DNA from: Xanthobacteraceae bacterium
GTDB taxonomy: Bacteria; Pseudomonadota; Alphaproteobacteria; Rhizobiales; Xanthobacteraceae
Reading direction: 5' to 3'
Assembly: GCA_029239875.1 (NCBI GenBank)
Contig: JARBUD010000016.1
Coordinates: 1 to 64,000, forward strand
DNA length: 64,000 bases
Positions 26,463 to 36,952 of this stretch are shown one piece after another. Every line of letters begins with the position of its first letter. Within the stretch, counting starts at the first letter, position 1. The position numbers and the translations under genes were made by a program. Below the pieces are notes generated by a model that was not told where the DNA came from, searched no databases, and saw only the letters and a program-made list of their open reading frames with translations.

Positions 26463-29300
26463 CTACGCCGCCTTGCCGAGCCGGGCGAGCGCCTCGCGGA
26501 TTTTCTCGGCGCGGGCCTGGGCGCTTTCGCGGCGCTCGCGCTGCTCCTCGATCACCTCTTCCGGCGCCCGCTTGATGAAGTCGGCATTGCCGAGCTTGGC
26601 GTCGACCTTGGCGATGTCGTCGGCGGCCTTGGCGAGCTCCTTGCCGAGCCGCGTGGCCTCCGCCTCCATGTCGATGATTCCGGCGAGCGGCAGCGCCGCC
26701 GTCTCTCCGCGCACCACGACCTGCACCGAGCCGGCCGGCGCGTCCTCGGCGAAGGAGACGCCCGACAGCCGGGCGAGCCGCACCAGCACGTCGTTCCACA
26801 CCGTCACCCGGTCCGTCGTCGCCCTGTTCGCGCCGACCAGCACGAGCGGGATCTGCGCGCCGGCCGGCACGTTCATCTCGGCGCGGACCGAGCGAATCTC
26901 GGCGATCAGGTCGATCACCCAGCCGATCTCGCCTTCCGCATGCGGCGCTTCCAGCCCGTCGAGCGTCGACCACGGCGCCAGCGCCAGCAGGCTGGCACGG
27001 GGGGCGCCGCCCTCGGCGGTGCGCGCCCACAGCTCCTCGGTGAGGAAGGGCATGAAGGGGTGCAGCAGCTTGAGGATCTCGTCGAGCACGAAGGCGGTGG
27101 TCGCCCGCGTCTCCGCCTTCAGCGCCTCGTCGGCACCGGTGAAGACGGGCTTGGCGAATTCGAGATACCAGTCGCAGAAGATGTTCCACACAAAGCGGTA
27201 GGCCGCGCCCGCCGCCTCGTTGAAGCGGTAGGCGAGGATCGCTTCGGTGATCTCCTCGCCGGCCTTCTGCGTCTCACCGATGATCCAGCGGGCCAGCGTC
27301 GATTCGACCTTGCGCGGGTCAAAGCCGGCATCGCGCCCGCAGCCGTTCATCTCGGCGAAGCGGGCAGCGTTCCAGAGCTTGGTCGCGAAGTTGCGGTAGC
27401 CCTCGACGCGGCTGGTCGCCAGCTTGATGTCGCGCCCCTGCGCCGCCATGGCGGCGAGAGTGAAGCGCAGTGCATCGGCGCCGTACTTCTCCACGAGGTC
27501 GAGCGGATCGATGACGTTGCCCTTGGACTTCGACATCTTGGCGCCCTTCTCGTCACGGACGAGGGCGTGGATGTAGACGTCCTTGAAGGGAACGACGTCG
27601 TCCATGAAGTGCAGGCCCATCATCATCATCCGGGCGACCCAGAAGAAGATGATGTCGAAGCCGGTGATCAGCACCGAGGTGGGGTAGTAGCGCTTCAGCT
27701 CAGGCGTCTCGTCCGGCCAGCCGAGCGTCGAGAACGGCCACAGCGCCGAGGAGAACCAGGTGTCGAGCACGTCCTCGTCGCGGGTGATCAGGTTCGCGCG
27801 CTTGTCGGCGTCAACGGCCAGCTCCTGCGCCTCCGCGTCGGTGATGATGCCGGCCTGGACGCAATGGGCGAGCGCCGCCGCGACCGCCGCCTCTTCCGTC
27901 TCCTCGACGAAGACGGTGCCGTCCGGCCCGTACCAGGCCGGGATCTGGTGGCCCCACCAGAGCTGGCGCGAGACGCACCAGGGCTGGATGTTCTCCAGCC
28001 ACTCGAAATAGGTCTTCTCCCAGTTCTTCGGGACGAAGTTCGTGCGTCCCTCGCGCACGGCGGCGAGCGCCGGCTGGGCCAGCGTGTGGGCGTCGACATA
28101 CCACTGGTCGGTGAGCCAGGGCTCGATGACGACGTTGGAGCGGTCGCCATGCGGCACCATGTGAGTGTGCGGCTCGATCTTGTCGACGAGGCCGCGCTCC
28201 TCCATCAGCGCGATGACCGCCTTGCGGGCGGCCTCGCGGCTCTGGCCGTCCAGCGCCAGCACGGCGTCGAGGTCGGCGCCCGTCTGCGCGCCCTCAAGGA
28301 AGTCGGCATTGCCGGCGAGCGTCATCCGCGCCTCGGCGTCGAGCACGTTGATCATCGGCAGGTCGTGCCGCCGGCCGACCTCGAAGTCGTTGAAGTCGTG
28401 CGCCGGGGTGATCTTCACCGCGCCGGTGCCCTTGGTCGGATCGGAATACTCGTCCGCGACGATGGGGATCAGCCGGCCGACCAGCGGCAGGCGCACCTTC
28501 GCCTTGGCCGCGACCAGTCCCTGGTAGCGCGGATCCTCCGGATGCACCGCGACCGCCGTGTCGCCCAGCATGGTCTCCGGCCGCGTGGTGGCGACGACGA
28601 TGTAGTCGCGGGTCTCGAACTCATAGGGAAGGCCGTTCTCGTCGAAGGCGATCGGGTGCTCATAGGTCACGCCGTCGGCGAGCGGGTAGCGGAAGTGCCA
28701 GAGATGGCCCTTCACCTCGACCTGCAGCACTTCGAGATCGGAGATCGCCGACTGGAACTTCGGGTCCCAGTTCACCAGGCGCTTGTCCTTGTAGATCAGC
28801 CCTTCCTTGTAGAGCCGCACGAACACCTTGAGGACGGCGCGCGACAGCCCTTCGTCCATGGTGAAGCGCTCGCGCGACCAGTCGCAGGAGGCGCCGAGCT
28901 TCTTCAGCTGGTTGATGATGGTGCCGCCGGACTCTTCCTTCCACGCCCAGACGCGCTCGACGAAGGCCTCTCGGCCCATCTCGCGGCGGCCGGGAAGCTG
29001 GCGCTCGGCGAGCTGGCGCTCGACCACCATCTGCGTGGCGATGCCGGCATGGTCGGTGCCGACCTGCCAGAGCACGTCCTTGCCCCGCATGCGCTCGAAG
29101 CGGCAAAGGATGTCCTGCAGCGTGTTGTTGAGCGCGTGCCCCATATGGAGCGAGCCGGTGACATTCGGCGGCGGGATGACGATGCAGTAGGGCTCGGCCC
29201 CTGCCCGCTCGGGCCGTCCGGCCTTGAACGCGCCCGCCTCCACCCAGCCCTGGTAGATGCGGTCCTCAACGGCGGCGGGATCGAACCTGTTGTCGAGCAT
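26463..29300 (-). CDS. valS: Valyl-tRNA synthetase
   Basis: Class I synthetase of 945 residues. HIGH-type HMGH is at 52-55 in [12 protein letters not shown], the KMSKS motif at 588-592 ([12 protein letters not shown]), the editing domain contains [17 protein letters not shown], and the C-terminus has the tRNA-binding coiled coil ([19 protein letters not shown] onwards). Complete and of normal length. popZ lies upstream on the same strand, 121 bases away, as in Caulobacter and Hyphomicrobiales. Confidence 0.97.
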   Translation of the reverse strand: MLDNRFDPAAVEDRIYQGWVEAGAFKAGRPERAGAEPYCIVIPPPNVTGSLHMGHALNNTLQDILCRFERMRGKDVLWQVGTDHAGIATQMVVERQLAERQLPGRREMGREAFVERVWAWKEESGGTIINQLKKLGASCDWSRERFTMDEGLSRAVLKVFVRLYKEGLIYKDKRLVNWDPKFQSAISDLEVLQVEVKGHLWHFRYPLADGVTYEHPIAFDENGLPYEFETRDYIVVATTRPETMLGDTAVAVHPEDPRYQGLVAAKAKVRLPLVGRLIPIVADEYSDPTKGTGAVKITPAHDFNDFEVGRRHDLPMINVLDAEARMTLAGNADFLEGAQTGADLDAVLALDGQSREAARKAVIALMEERGLVDKIEPHTHMVPHGDRSNVVIEPWLTDQWYVDAHTLAQPALAAVREGRTNFVPKNWEKTYFEWLENIQPWCVSRQLWWGHQIPAWYGPDGTVFVEETEEAAVAAALAHCVQAGIITDAEAQELAVDADKRANLITRDEDVLDTWFSSALWPFSTLGWPDETPELKRYYPTSVLITGFDIIFFWVARMMMMGLHFMDDVVPFKDVYIHALVRDEKGAKMSKSKGNVIDPLDLVEKYGADALRFTLAAMAAQGRDIKLATSRVEGYRNFATKLWNAARFAEMNGCGRDAGFDPRKVESTLARWIIGETQKAGEEITEAILAYRFNEAAGAAYRFVWNIFCDWYLEFAKPVFTGADEALKAETRATTAFVLDEILKLLHPFMPFLTEELWARTAEGGAPRASLLALAPWSTLDGLEAPHAEGEIGWVIDLIAEIRSVRAEMNVPAGAQIPLVLVGANRATTDRVTVWNDVLVRLARLSGVSFAEDAPAGSVQVVVRGETAALPLAGIIDMEAEATRLGKELAKAADDIAKVDAKLGNADFIKRAPEEVIEEQRERRESAQARAEKIREALARLGKAA

Positions 29301-29421
29301 TTTGGCTCCGGCACCTCGAATGAAACGGGTGCGAGAGAAAGCGGAGCCGGCCTCTCAAGTCAACACGGCAAAGGGCAAGGCAGGGCTGCGGCAGCGCGGA
29401 TTTCGTCTCCGCACCGACGGT

Positions 29422-30876
29422 TCACTGGCCCTGGCGGGCAACGCGCTCGATCTCGGCACGCACGAGGCGCTCGACCAGCGACGGCAGGTTCTCGTCGAGC
29501 CAGGCCTTCAGCATCGGCCGCAGCGCCTCGGTGACGAGGTCGTCGACGCTGCGCGCGCTCGGCGCCACGCTGCGGTGGAGCGAGCCGAAGGCGGAGGACA
29601 CGGCGCTGTTGGTCGGGCCGGAGACCAGCCGCTCGCGGGGCACCTCGGACGACGCAGCGGCGTCACCGGCAGTTGTCGTCCGGCCTATGGTGAAGCGGTT
29701 CTCGGGCTGCGGCGGCCGCGGCTCGGAACGGAAGGACGGGACGAAGGCGCGCGGCATCGCCGGAGCCGGCTTGGCCGACGCCGCTTCGGGCTCCTCCGGC
29801 TTGGCCGGCTTGGCCGGCTCGGCCGTCGCGGCGGCGCTCTCCGGCTCAGTGGCCGCAGCGTTGGCTGTTTCCGGCACGACCGGTTCGCCGTTGTCCTGTT
29901 CCTTCGTCGCCTGAAGCTGCATGTTCGCGGTCTCCGCTGCAGGGGCCGGCTCCGTGACGGCGGACGTCGCATTCGACGTTGCCGGAGCTTCGGCGACAGG
30001 CGGCGCGATCTGCGCCTTCGCCATCGGCTCGAAGGCGGCGAGTTCCGCCTGCACCGCCTGCTCGACCAAAGCGAGGTCGAGCAGCACACTCGCCAGCGGC
30101 GCGTCGAGCTCGTCGCCGGCCCGCGGCCTGGAAGCCACCGGCTTGAGCCCGGCGGACGGCGCGACAGGCGTGGGCGCGACAGGGGGAATCGCGACAGGCC
30201 TGGGCGCGATCTCGGCAACAGGTGCCTGCTCGGGCTTCTCCACCGGCAGGGCCCGTGCGGAGGCGAGTCCCGACGCGCTGCGCGGACGCGGCGCGAACGG
30301 GTCCGTCGCCGGCACGCGGCCGGCCGGCGCGTAGCTCGGTGCGGCCGCGGCGCTGCGGAAACCGGGAACAGTGGAGCCGTAGGAATAAGGCGATTCCGTC
30401 GCCGGGCGGGCACCGGAGGACACAGGCGGCAGCGGCGCCGGCCCGAGAGACCTCGCCGGAGGCACCGGGCGGGTCGTGGCCGACGCTACCGGCAACACCG
30501 GCGCTTCCGGGCGCGGCCGCAGCGGCGTCGCGGCTGCAAAATCGCTGCGGGTCGATGTGGCCGAACCGTTCACGGGCTCGCGTCCGACGAAGGTCACGCG
30601 GCCGTTCGGCGTCCCGTGGAAGGGCGCCGCATCGCGCGCGGCCATGTCGCGCGGCGTCTGGGCCGGCACAGGTCGAACGAAGGTCTCGCGCACGGGTGTC
30701 TCGCGGGCCGGCATCTCACGCGGGGGGATGGAGCGGGCCGAGGCCGATGTCGGCCGGGATGCGGCGGGCGCCGGCGGCGCGGCCGGTTCGGGAGAAACTT
30801 CGTCGGCAATGATGCGCCGGATGGAGGCGAGAATTTCCTCCATGGACGGCTCGCTGGCCCTCGCACTCACCGACAT
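29422..30876 (-). CDS. popZ: Polar organizing protein PopZ (DUF2497)
   Basis: PopZ assembles into a polar network that anchors chromosome centromeres and cell-cycle factors. The 484-residue protein has the conserved N-terminal helix (SMEEILASIRRIIADE, 11-26), a very long Pro/Ala-rich disordered middle (about 30-400) and the C-terminal oligomerisation helices (RSVDDLVTEALRPMLKAWLDENLP and LVERLVRAEIERVA). The middle is much longer than in Caulobacter PopZ (177 residues), as is common in rhizobial relatives. Position next to valS supports the call. Confidence 0.9.
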   Translation of the reverse strand: MSVSARASEPSMEEILASIRRIIADEVSPEPAAPPAPAASRPTSASARSIPPREMPARETPVRETFVRPVPAQTPRDMAARDAAPFHGTPNGRVTFVGREPVNGSATSTRSDFAAATPLRPRPEAPVLPVASATTRPVPPARSLGPAPLPPVSSGARPATESPYSYGSTVPGFRSAAAAPSYAPAGRVPATDPFAPRPRSASGLASARALPVEKPEQAPVAEIAPRPVAIPPVAPTPVAPSAGLKPVASRPRAGDELDAPLASVLLDLALVEQAVQAELAAFEPMAKAQIAPPVAEAPATSNATSAVTEPAPAAETANMQLQATKEQDNGEPVVPETANAAATEPESAAATAEPAKPAKPEEPEAASAKPAPAMPRAFVPSFRSEPRPPQPENRFTIGRTTTAGDAAASSEVPRERLVSGPTNSAVSSAFGSLHRSVAPSARSVDDLVTEALRPMLKAWLDENLPSLVERLVRAEIERVARQGQ

Positions 30877-31010
30877 GTGCTGTTTTCCGATCGCTCAGAC
30901 CGACGGGCGCGAACAGTGCGGCCGCGCACCGCACGAATCAGTTCTTAACACTTCATGAAGTCTGTACCGGCCAAGGCGGGACGCCAAGCCGCAATAGCTT
31001 GATGACTGTG

Positions 31011-31032
31011 GACGGCGCCCGCAGGCGCCGTC
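31011..31032 (-). terminator. GC-rich hairpin downstream of tolC
   Basis: GACGGCGCC (31011-31019), a four-base loop and GGCGCCGTC (31024-31032) form a perfect 9-bp stem starting eight bases after the tolC stop. No clear T-run follows in the minus-strand direction, so termination efficiency is uncertain; it may also be a 3' stabiliser. Confidence 0.55.
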
Positions 31033-31039
31033 CGCGTCC

Positions 31040-32449
31040 TCACTGCCCGCCGGGCGTACGCACCCCGACCCAGGCGTCGCGCACCTGGTTGTAGTGGATC
31101 TGCGGGTTGTAGAGCGGCACCTTGAGGCCGAGCTTGGTGGCCCCCAGCTCGCCGCTCGCCGACAGCACCGAATAGGAGGCGACCACGCGGTCGCGCTGGG
31201 CGATGACGAGGCTCGCGCGGGCGTCGAACAGCGCAGTCTGCGCGTTCAGCACGTCGAGCGTAGTGCGCTGGCCGACGCGCCATTCCTCGCGCACGCCGCG
31301 CAGCGCGATCTCGTTGGCGGCGACGGAGGCCTGCGCCGATTCGATGGCCGCCTTGGCCGCTTCCAGGGCGCCCCAGAACTGCACCACATTGGCGCGGACC
31401 TGCTCGCGGTTGACGTCGACCTCGATGCGCAGCTGGCCGAGCGTCTCCTTGGTCTGGCGGATCGTCGCGTATTCGGCGCCGCCCTGGTAGATCGGCACGG
31501 TCAGGTTCAGCGTCGCCGACGCCGCCGTCTGCCGCTCGACATTGTCCGTGCTGTTGTAGTCGGACGAGGCGCTGCCGTTCAGCGTCAGCGTCGGCGACAG
31601 CGCCGCCTCGGCGACCTTCACGTTGGACAGGCCCGCATCCACCGCGAACTCCGCAGCCTTGACCGCCGGATGACGGCTCAGGCCGAGATCGACGGCAAGA
31701 TTGAGGTTCTTCGGCAGCAGGCGGTCGATTGGCCGGCCCGGCGTCAGCTTGGTCGGACGCAGCCCGATCACCTGGTAGAACACGGCGTTGGCGGTGTTCA
31801 GGTTGGACTGCGCCAGGGCCAGCTCACTCTCGGCATTGGCGACGCTCGCCTCGGCCTGGGCGACGTCGGTGCGGGTGATCTCGCCCACCGCGAAGCGGTC
31901 GCGAGCCGCGCGCAGTTCCTCGCGCAGCGCTTCGAGGTTCTGCTTCTGCAGTTCCAGCAGGGCGGCGTTCTGAAGCACGTTCATATAGGCGGTGGCGGCA
32001 TCGAGCAGGACGAGCTGCTCGGTGTTGCGCAGCAGCTCGCGCTGGCCCCTCACCTGCGATTCGGCGCTGCGCACGGAATTCGCCGTCCTGAGCCCGTCAT
32101 AGATGGTCTGGCTGATGGTGACGCCGAATCCCGACGGGAAGGTCAAGGTGTTGCTGAGCGACCCGGTGCCCTGCAGCGCGGCCGCCGAGCGGTCGAGCCG
32201 CGTCTCGCTCCACTGCACACCCGTATAGGCCGTGCCGAAGATCTGCGGGCGGTAGCCCGACAGCGCGATCGGCACATACTCGTCGGTGGCGCGGGTAGCC
32301 GCGCGCTGGGAATTCAGGGTTGGGTTATTCCGATAGGCAGCCACGAGAGCCTGTTCCAGGGTCTGCGCGTGTGCCGGGAGCGAAAATCCCATGCCAAAAA
32401 CGACCGCCGCGAATGCGACGACCTTGCCCCCGGTAGTCGACAGCCACAT
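31040..32449 (-). CDS. tolC: TolC-family outer membrane channel protein
   Basis: Outer-membrane exit duct for type I secretion and RND efflux. It has 469 residues; the signal peptide ends near residue 29 (LPAHA-Q). Two OEP repeats follow, with the TolC periplasmic helices (e.g. AESQVRGQRELLRNTEQLVLLDAATAY, and the repeated REEWRVGQRTTLDVLNAQT near the end). The preceding gene is a pcm-like methyltransferase, an arrangement conserved in alphaproteobacteria. No membrane-fusion or RND partner is nearby, so it probably serves several systems. Confidence 0.92.
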   Translation of the reverse strand: MWLSTTGGKVVAFAAVVFGMGFSLPAHAQTLEQALVAAYRNNPTLNSQRAATRATDEYVPIALSGYRPQIFGTAYTGVQWSETRLDRSAAALQGTGSLSNTLTFPSGFGVTISQTIYDGLRTANSVRSAESQVRGQRELLRNTEQLVLLDAATAYMNVLQNAALLELQKQNLEALREELRAARDRFAVGEITRTDVAQAEASVANAESELALAQSNLNTANAVFYQVIGLRPTKLTPGRPIDRLLPKNLNLAVDLGLSRHPAVKAAEFAVDAGLSNVKVAEAALSPTLTLNGSASSDYNSTDNVERQTAASATLNLTVPIYQGGAEYATIRQTKETLGQLRIEVDVNREQVRANVVQFWGALEAAKAAIESAQASVAANEIALRGVREEWRVGQRTTLDVLNAQTALFDARASLVIAQRDRVVASYSVLSASGELGATKLGLKVPLYNPQIHYNQVRDAWVGVRTPGGQ

Positions 32450-32630
32450 GGTCCAACCTCTGCGAACGCTCTACTTGACCGGAGTCGCCTGCCCTAGAGC
32501 GACTCTCATTTCTCTGCATGACGCGAACGCAGAATAGGTGTTGGAAGAGGGGCTGTGAACTGGTCGGTTCACCGAGGCGGACGATTTAGTCGGACACGCG
32601 GCAGATCAGCCACAGCGTCGCCGCAAGCCC

Positions 32631-33293
32631 TTAGAATACAAAGCCCGGACGTGCCTCGAAGCCCGGCAGGGCGGGCACCGCGGCGTCGAAAACGATACGC
32701 GACCCGATGCCGCCCGACGTGTTCGTGAACACCGTGGCGCGGCCCGAACGGCCCCGTCCGACCACCGCCACCAGCCGTCCACCCGGCTTGAGCTGCGCCA
32801 GCAGCGCCTCGGGCGCCGAATCGATCGAACCGTTCAGCAGAATCGCGTCGTAGGGCGCCTCGGCCGGCCAGCCCGTGGTGAGCGGCCCCTGGACATAGGC
32901 GGCGTTGAGCAGGCCGAGCTCGACCAGCACGCCGGAGCCCTGCGCCGCCAGCTCGGCGTCCTCCTCGAGCGCGACCACCTGGCCGGCCAGCTTGGCGAGC
33001 ACCGCAGTCGAGTAGCCGCTCGTGGCGCCGACATCGAGCACCAGCGCCTCGGGACCGATCTCCGCCGCCTGCAGCAGCTTGGCGAGCACCATCGGCTCCA
33101 TCAGGTAGCGCGACGGAGAGCCCTCCTTCACCAGCAGGTCGTCGTCGATATAGGCGAAGTTGCGCAGTCCCGCCGGCACGAAGCGCTCGCGCGGGGTCTC
33201 CAGCATGGCGGCGACGATGCGCAGGTCGGTGACGTCGTTGGCGCGCACCTGCGCATCGACCATGGCGCGGCGCATCTCGGCGAAATCGATCAT
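32631..33293 (-). CDS. Protein-L-isoaspartate methyltransferase-like protein (divergent paralogue)
   Basis: A 220-residue SAM-dependent methyltransferase fold related to Pcm. Compared with the copy at 6422-7072, the substrate motif DQALPIDCGQTIS is replaced by DDDLLVKEGSPSRYLMEPM (about 50-68), and SAM motif I reads LDVGATSGY rather than LEVGTGSGY. It may thus act on another substrate or have lost isoaspartyl repair. It starts upstream of tolC (181-base gap, same strand), a conserved pairing. Confidence 0.85.
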   Translation of the reverse strand: MIDFAEMRRAMVDAQVRANDVTDLRIVAAMLETPRERFVPAGLRNFAYIDDDLLVKEGSPSRYLMEPMVLAKLLQAAEIGPEALVLDVGATSGYSTAVLAKLAGQVVALEEDAELAAQGSGVLVELGLLNAAYVQGPLTTGWPAEAPYDAILLNGSIDSAPEALLAQLKPGGRLVAVVGRGRSGRATVFTNTSGGIGSRIVFDAAVPALPGFEARPGFVF

Positions 33294-33602
33294 TCGGCGA
33301 CAACCTCGAAAGGGAACGGGCAGGCGCGCGGCCGCGCGCGAGGGCGGCCGCGGAACCGGCAGAGAATTGCGGCAGGCACGCGCGCAATGCAAGCGTTCTG
33401 GAGCCCCTATCTCGAAGATTCGCGCCTTGAGATCGCGCTCCGGGCCACGCTCCCTCGTCCGTCGCCTCGCGGGCCGGCGCGGCGGCCGGGCATATCGCCG
33501 CGCCCTCCCGCCCGCCCATCCGCGTTGCCCATCGCTGAGAGCTCTGTTATGAGGCGCGCCGGTCCAATCGGGCGGCGGCAGAGATGCGCGGCACGTCCGG
33601 TC
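33294..33602. other. 309-base intergenic stretch without a recognised gene
   Basis: The region between the pcm-like gene (leftward) and tRNA-Cys (rightward) must hold both promoters. I see no convincing coding frame: the open frames present are GC-biased shadows without a ribosome site. A weak TTGCCC (33525-33530) and TATGAG (33548-33553), 17 bases apart, are a possible tRNA-Cys promoter. Confidence 0.4.
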
Positions 33603-33676
33603 GGCCACGTGGCGGAGTGGTTACGCAGCGGACTGCAAATCCGTGCACCCCGGTTCGATTCCGGGCGTGGCCTCCA
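33603..33676 (+). tRNA. tRNA-Cys (GCA)
   Basis: A complete cloverleaf can be drawn: acceptor GGCCACG pairs with CGTGGCC, the anticodon loop is CTGCAAA with GCA at 33635-33637, the T-loop is GGTTCGATTCC, and CCA (33674-33676) is encoded. The discriminator base is T (U), the main identity element for CysRS. It stands alone. Confidence 0.97.
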
Positions 33677-33684
33677 GTTCACGC

Positions 33685-33720
33685 ACGCGCCGCCGGCTGA
33701 AGATACTGCCGGCGGCGCGT
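33685..33720 (+). terminator. Stem-loop after tRNA-Cys
   Basis: ACGCGCCGCCGGC (33685-33697) pairs perfectly with GCCGGCGGCGCGT (33708-33720) across a ten-base loop, nine bases after the tRNA. The 13-bp GC stem is strong, but no T-run follows, so it may be a terminator of the U-poor kind or a processing signal. Confidence 0.55.
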
Positions 33721-33926
33721 GTCGGCCACGCCGACGAGCTCTCCCCAAGCTGCGCCCAAATGGCCACAGGCGACACGGAGAGGTTGTCGCGACAGTGTCA
33801 TGTTACCGGTGCGGTTTGACATTGTTTTTGGATCGTCGTTGATGAACTCGCTCTCCCGCGCCGCACAAGCGTGCGCCTGGGGTTCCGCCCGGCCGGACCG
33901 GGTCTTCGTTTAAAGGATGCTGCCTG

Positions 33927-35726
<1,800 letters not shown>

Positions 35727-35852
35727 CGGCGCGCCGGCTTCCCCTCACCTCCCTCGCGCGGCGGCCCTCGATCGCCACCGCGCTTGCAGGCTCCGTCCTC
35801 CTGGGCATGGGCGCGCCTTGTGAAGGCCGCTCGAAGCGCTACATGGAGATTG

Positions 35853-35866
35853 AGGTTTGTAAACCT
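35853..35866. promoter_or_regulatory. Short inverted repeat upstream of tRNA-Asn
   Basis: AGGTTT-GT-AAACCT is a perfect 6-bp inverted repeat, 25 bases before the putative -35 box of the tRNA-Asn promoter. It could be an activator or repressor site; no protein is implied. Confidence 0.3.
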
Positions 35867-35890
35867 ATCCACATGGCGGCGGGTTTCGGC

Positions 35891-35919
35891 TTCACAAACC
35901 GGTCCTGCGTTGCTATATG
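35891..35919 (+). promoter_or_regulatory. Putative promoter of tRNA-Asn
   Basis: TTCACA (35891-35896) and TATATG (35914-35919) are 17 bases apart and close to the sigma-70 consensus. The -10 box ends 32 bases before the mature tRNA, a normal leader length. Confidence 0.5.
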
Positions 35920-35951
35920 GCCGGCCTCCGCGACGCCCTCGGCGTCCCCGG

Positions 35952-36027
35952 TCCCTGATAGCTCAGTTGGTAGAGCGTTCGACTGTTAATCGAATGGTCG
36001 CAGGTTCGAGTCCTGCTCAGGGAGCCA
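35952..36027 (+). tRNA. tRNA-Asn (GTT)
   Basis: Acceptor TCCCTGA pairs with TCAGGGA (36017-36023); the D-arm is AGCTCAGTTGGTAGAGC, the anticodon GTT lies at 35985-35987, the T-loop is GGTTCGAGTCC and CCA is encoded at 36025-36027. All stems pair. Confidence 0.98.
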
Positions 36028-36244
36028 CTCCCCCGTTTCCGGGCGGTCCAGACTTTTCCCACCTCGTCTCGCTATCCCTTGAGATAGCTGGATAGTTTCC
36101 TTCCAGCCTCTGCCGGTTCTCAGCGGGGGCGACACCCAGAATCACCCCATCCCGCAAATTTGCTGGCCTGCTGTCGGCCTCGACGCGATGTTTGCTGATC
36201 CGACACGGGGACAGAGGTCGGGCCCGATGGCGGCCGGGTATGCC

Positions 36245-36952
36245 TCAGCCCTGCCGTTCGAGCGGACAGGAGCCGCAATAGGGCAGCGAGGGGATGAGGT
36301 AGCGCAGACAGCACACACGGCGCAGGCGCGTGCCATCGGGCAGGTAGCGCACCGGTTCGAAAAGAGGATTGGCGTGACCGGGGGAAAGCCGGCGCCGTGC
36401 CAACATCTCTCGCCCGTGCCGCACGCCGGCATGGGCCTCGCTCAGCATCCCCGAGCAGTGGCTGACGACAGTCTCGAAGAGGTTGCCGGCATTGCTCCAG
36501 AGCACCCGCCGGCTCAGTCCGCTGACGCGGGCGATGCTGTCGATCACCACAGGCAGATGCTCGTCGACAAGGAAGCCGAAGCGTTCCTCCGCGTCGCGGG
36601 ACGGATAAAGCGCTCCCGGATGCGGCAAGGCGAAGGCGGTGACGCCGCCTTGCTCGTCGAGCGCGACCCGCATGTGTTCCGGCGCCAGCGGCAGGCGCCA
36701 GTCAAGGGCGATCGCGGCAGCCACAGCCGGCACCAGCAGGCGGGAGAAATACAGCTTCGACCATTGCGAGGCGACCGCGCGCGCCTCCGGTTGCTCATAG
36801 CGCGCGGCGAAGCGGGCGAGCACGGTGTCGAGGCGCTCGGCCTGCAGAAGCGCGGCAAGAGGTTCGAGCGACCCGCGGCCATCGTCGACGATGAGCGCGG
36901 CGCCGACGTCCTCCAGCGCCCCCCGGAACAGCGGAGCAAGCGGCTCGATCAT
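36245..36952 (-). CDS. fhuF: Ferric siderophore reductase, FhuF family
   Basis: A 235-residue cytoplasmic protein thought to reduce iron from imported hydroxamate siderophores. The C-terminal [2Fe-2S] motif CC-x10-C-x2-C is exact (C214, C215, C226, C229 in VCCLRYLIPSLPYCGSCPL). The start overlaps the permease stop by four bases (36949-36952), so it is the last gene of the siderophore uptake operon. Confidence 0.92.
   Translation of the reverse strand: MIEPLAPLFRGALEDVGAALIVDDGRGSLEPLAALLQAERLDTVLARFAARYEQPEARAVASQWSKLYFSRLLVPAVAAAIALDWRLPLAPEHMRVALDEQGGVTAFALPHPGALYPSRDAEERFGFLVDEHLPVVIDSIARVSGLSRRVLWSNAGNLFETVVSHCSGMLSEAHAGVRHGREMLARRRLSPGHANPLFEPVRYLPDGTRLRRVCCLRYLIPSLPYCGSCPLERQG

Noticed and set aside
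26439-29534. Very long open frame (over 1000 codons) on the plus strand opposite valS
   Set aside because: It is the antisense shadow of valS in GC-rich DNA; composition is His/Arg/Asp-rich without domains, while the minus frame is a perfect ValRS.
33816-33844. TTGACA followed 17 bases later by TTGATG as promoter of the ABC exporter
   Set aside because: The -10 match is too weak to list; the true promoter may still be nearby.
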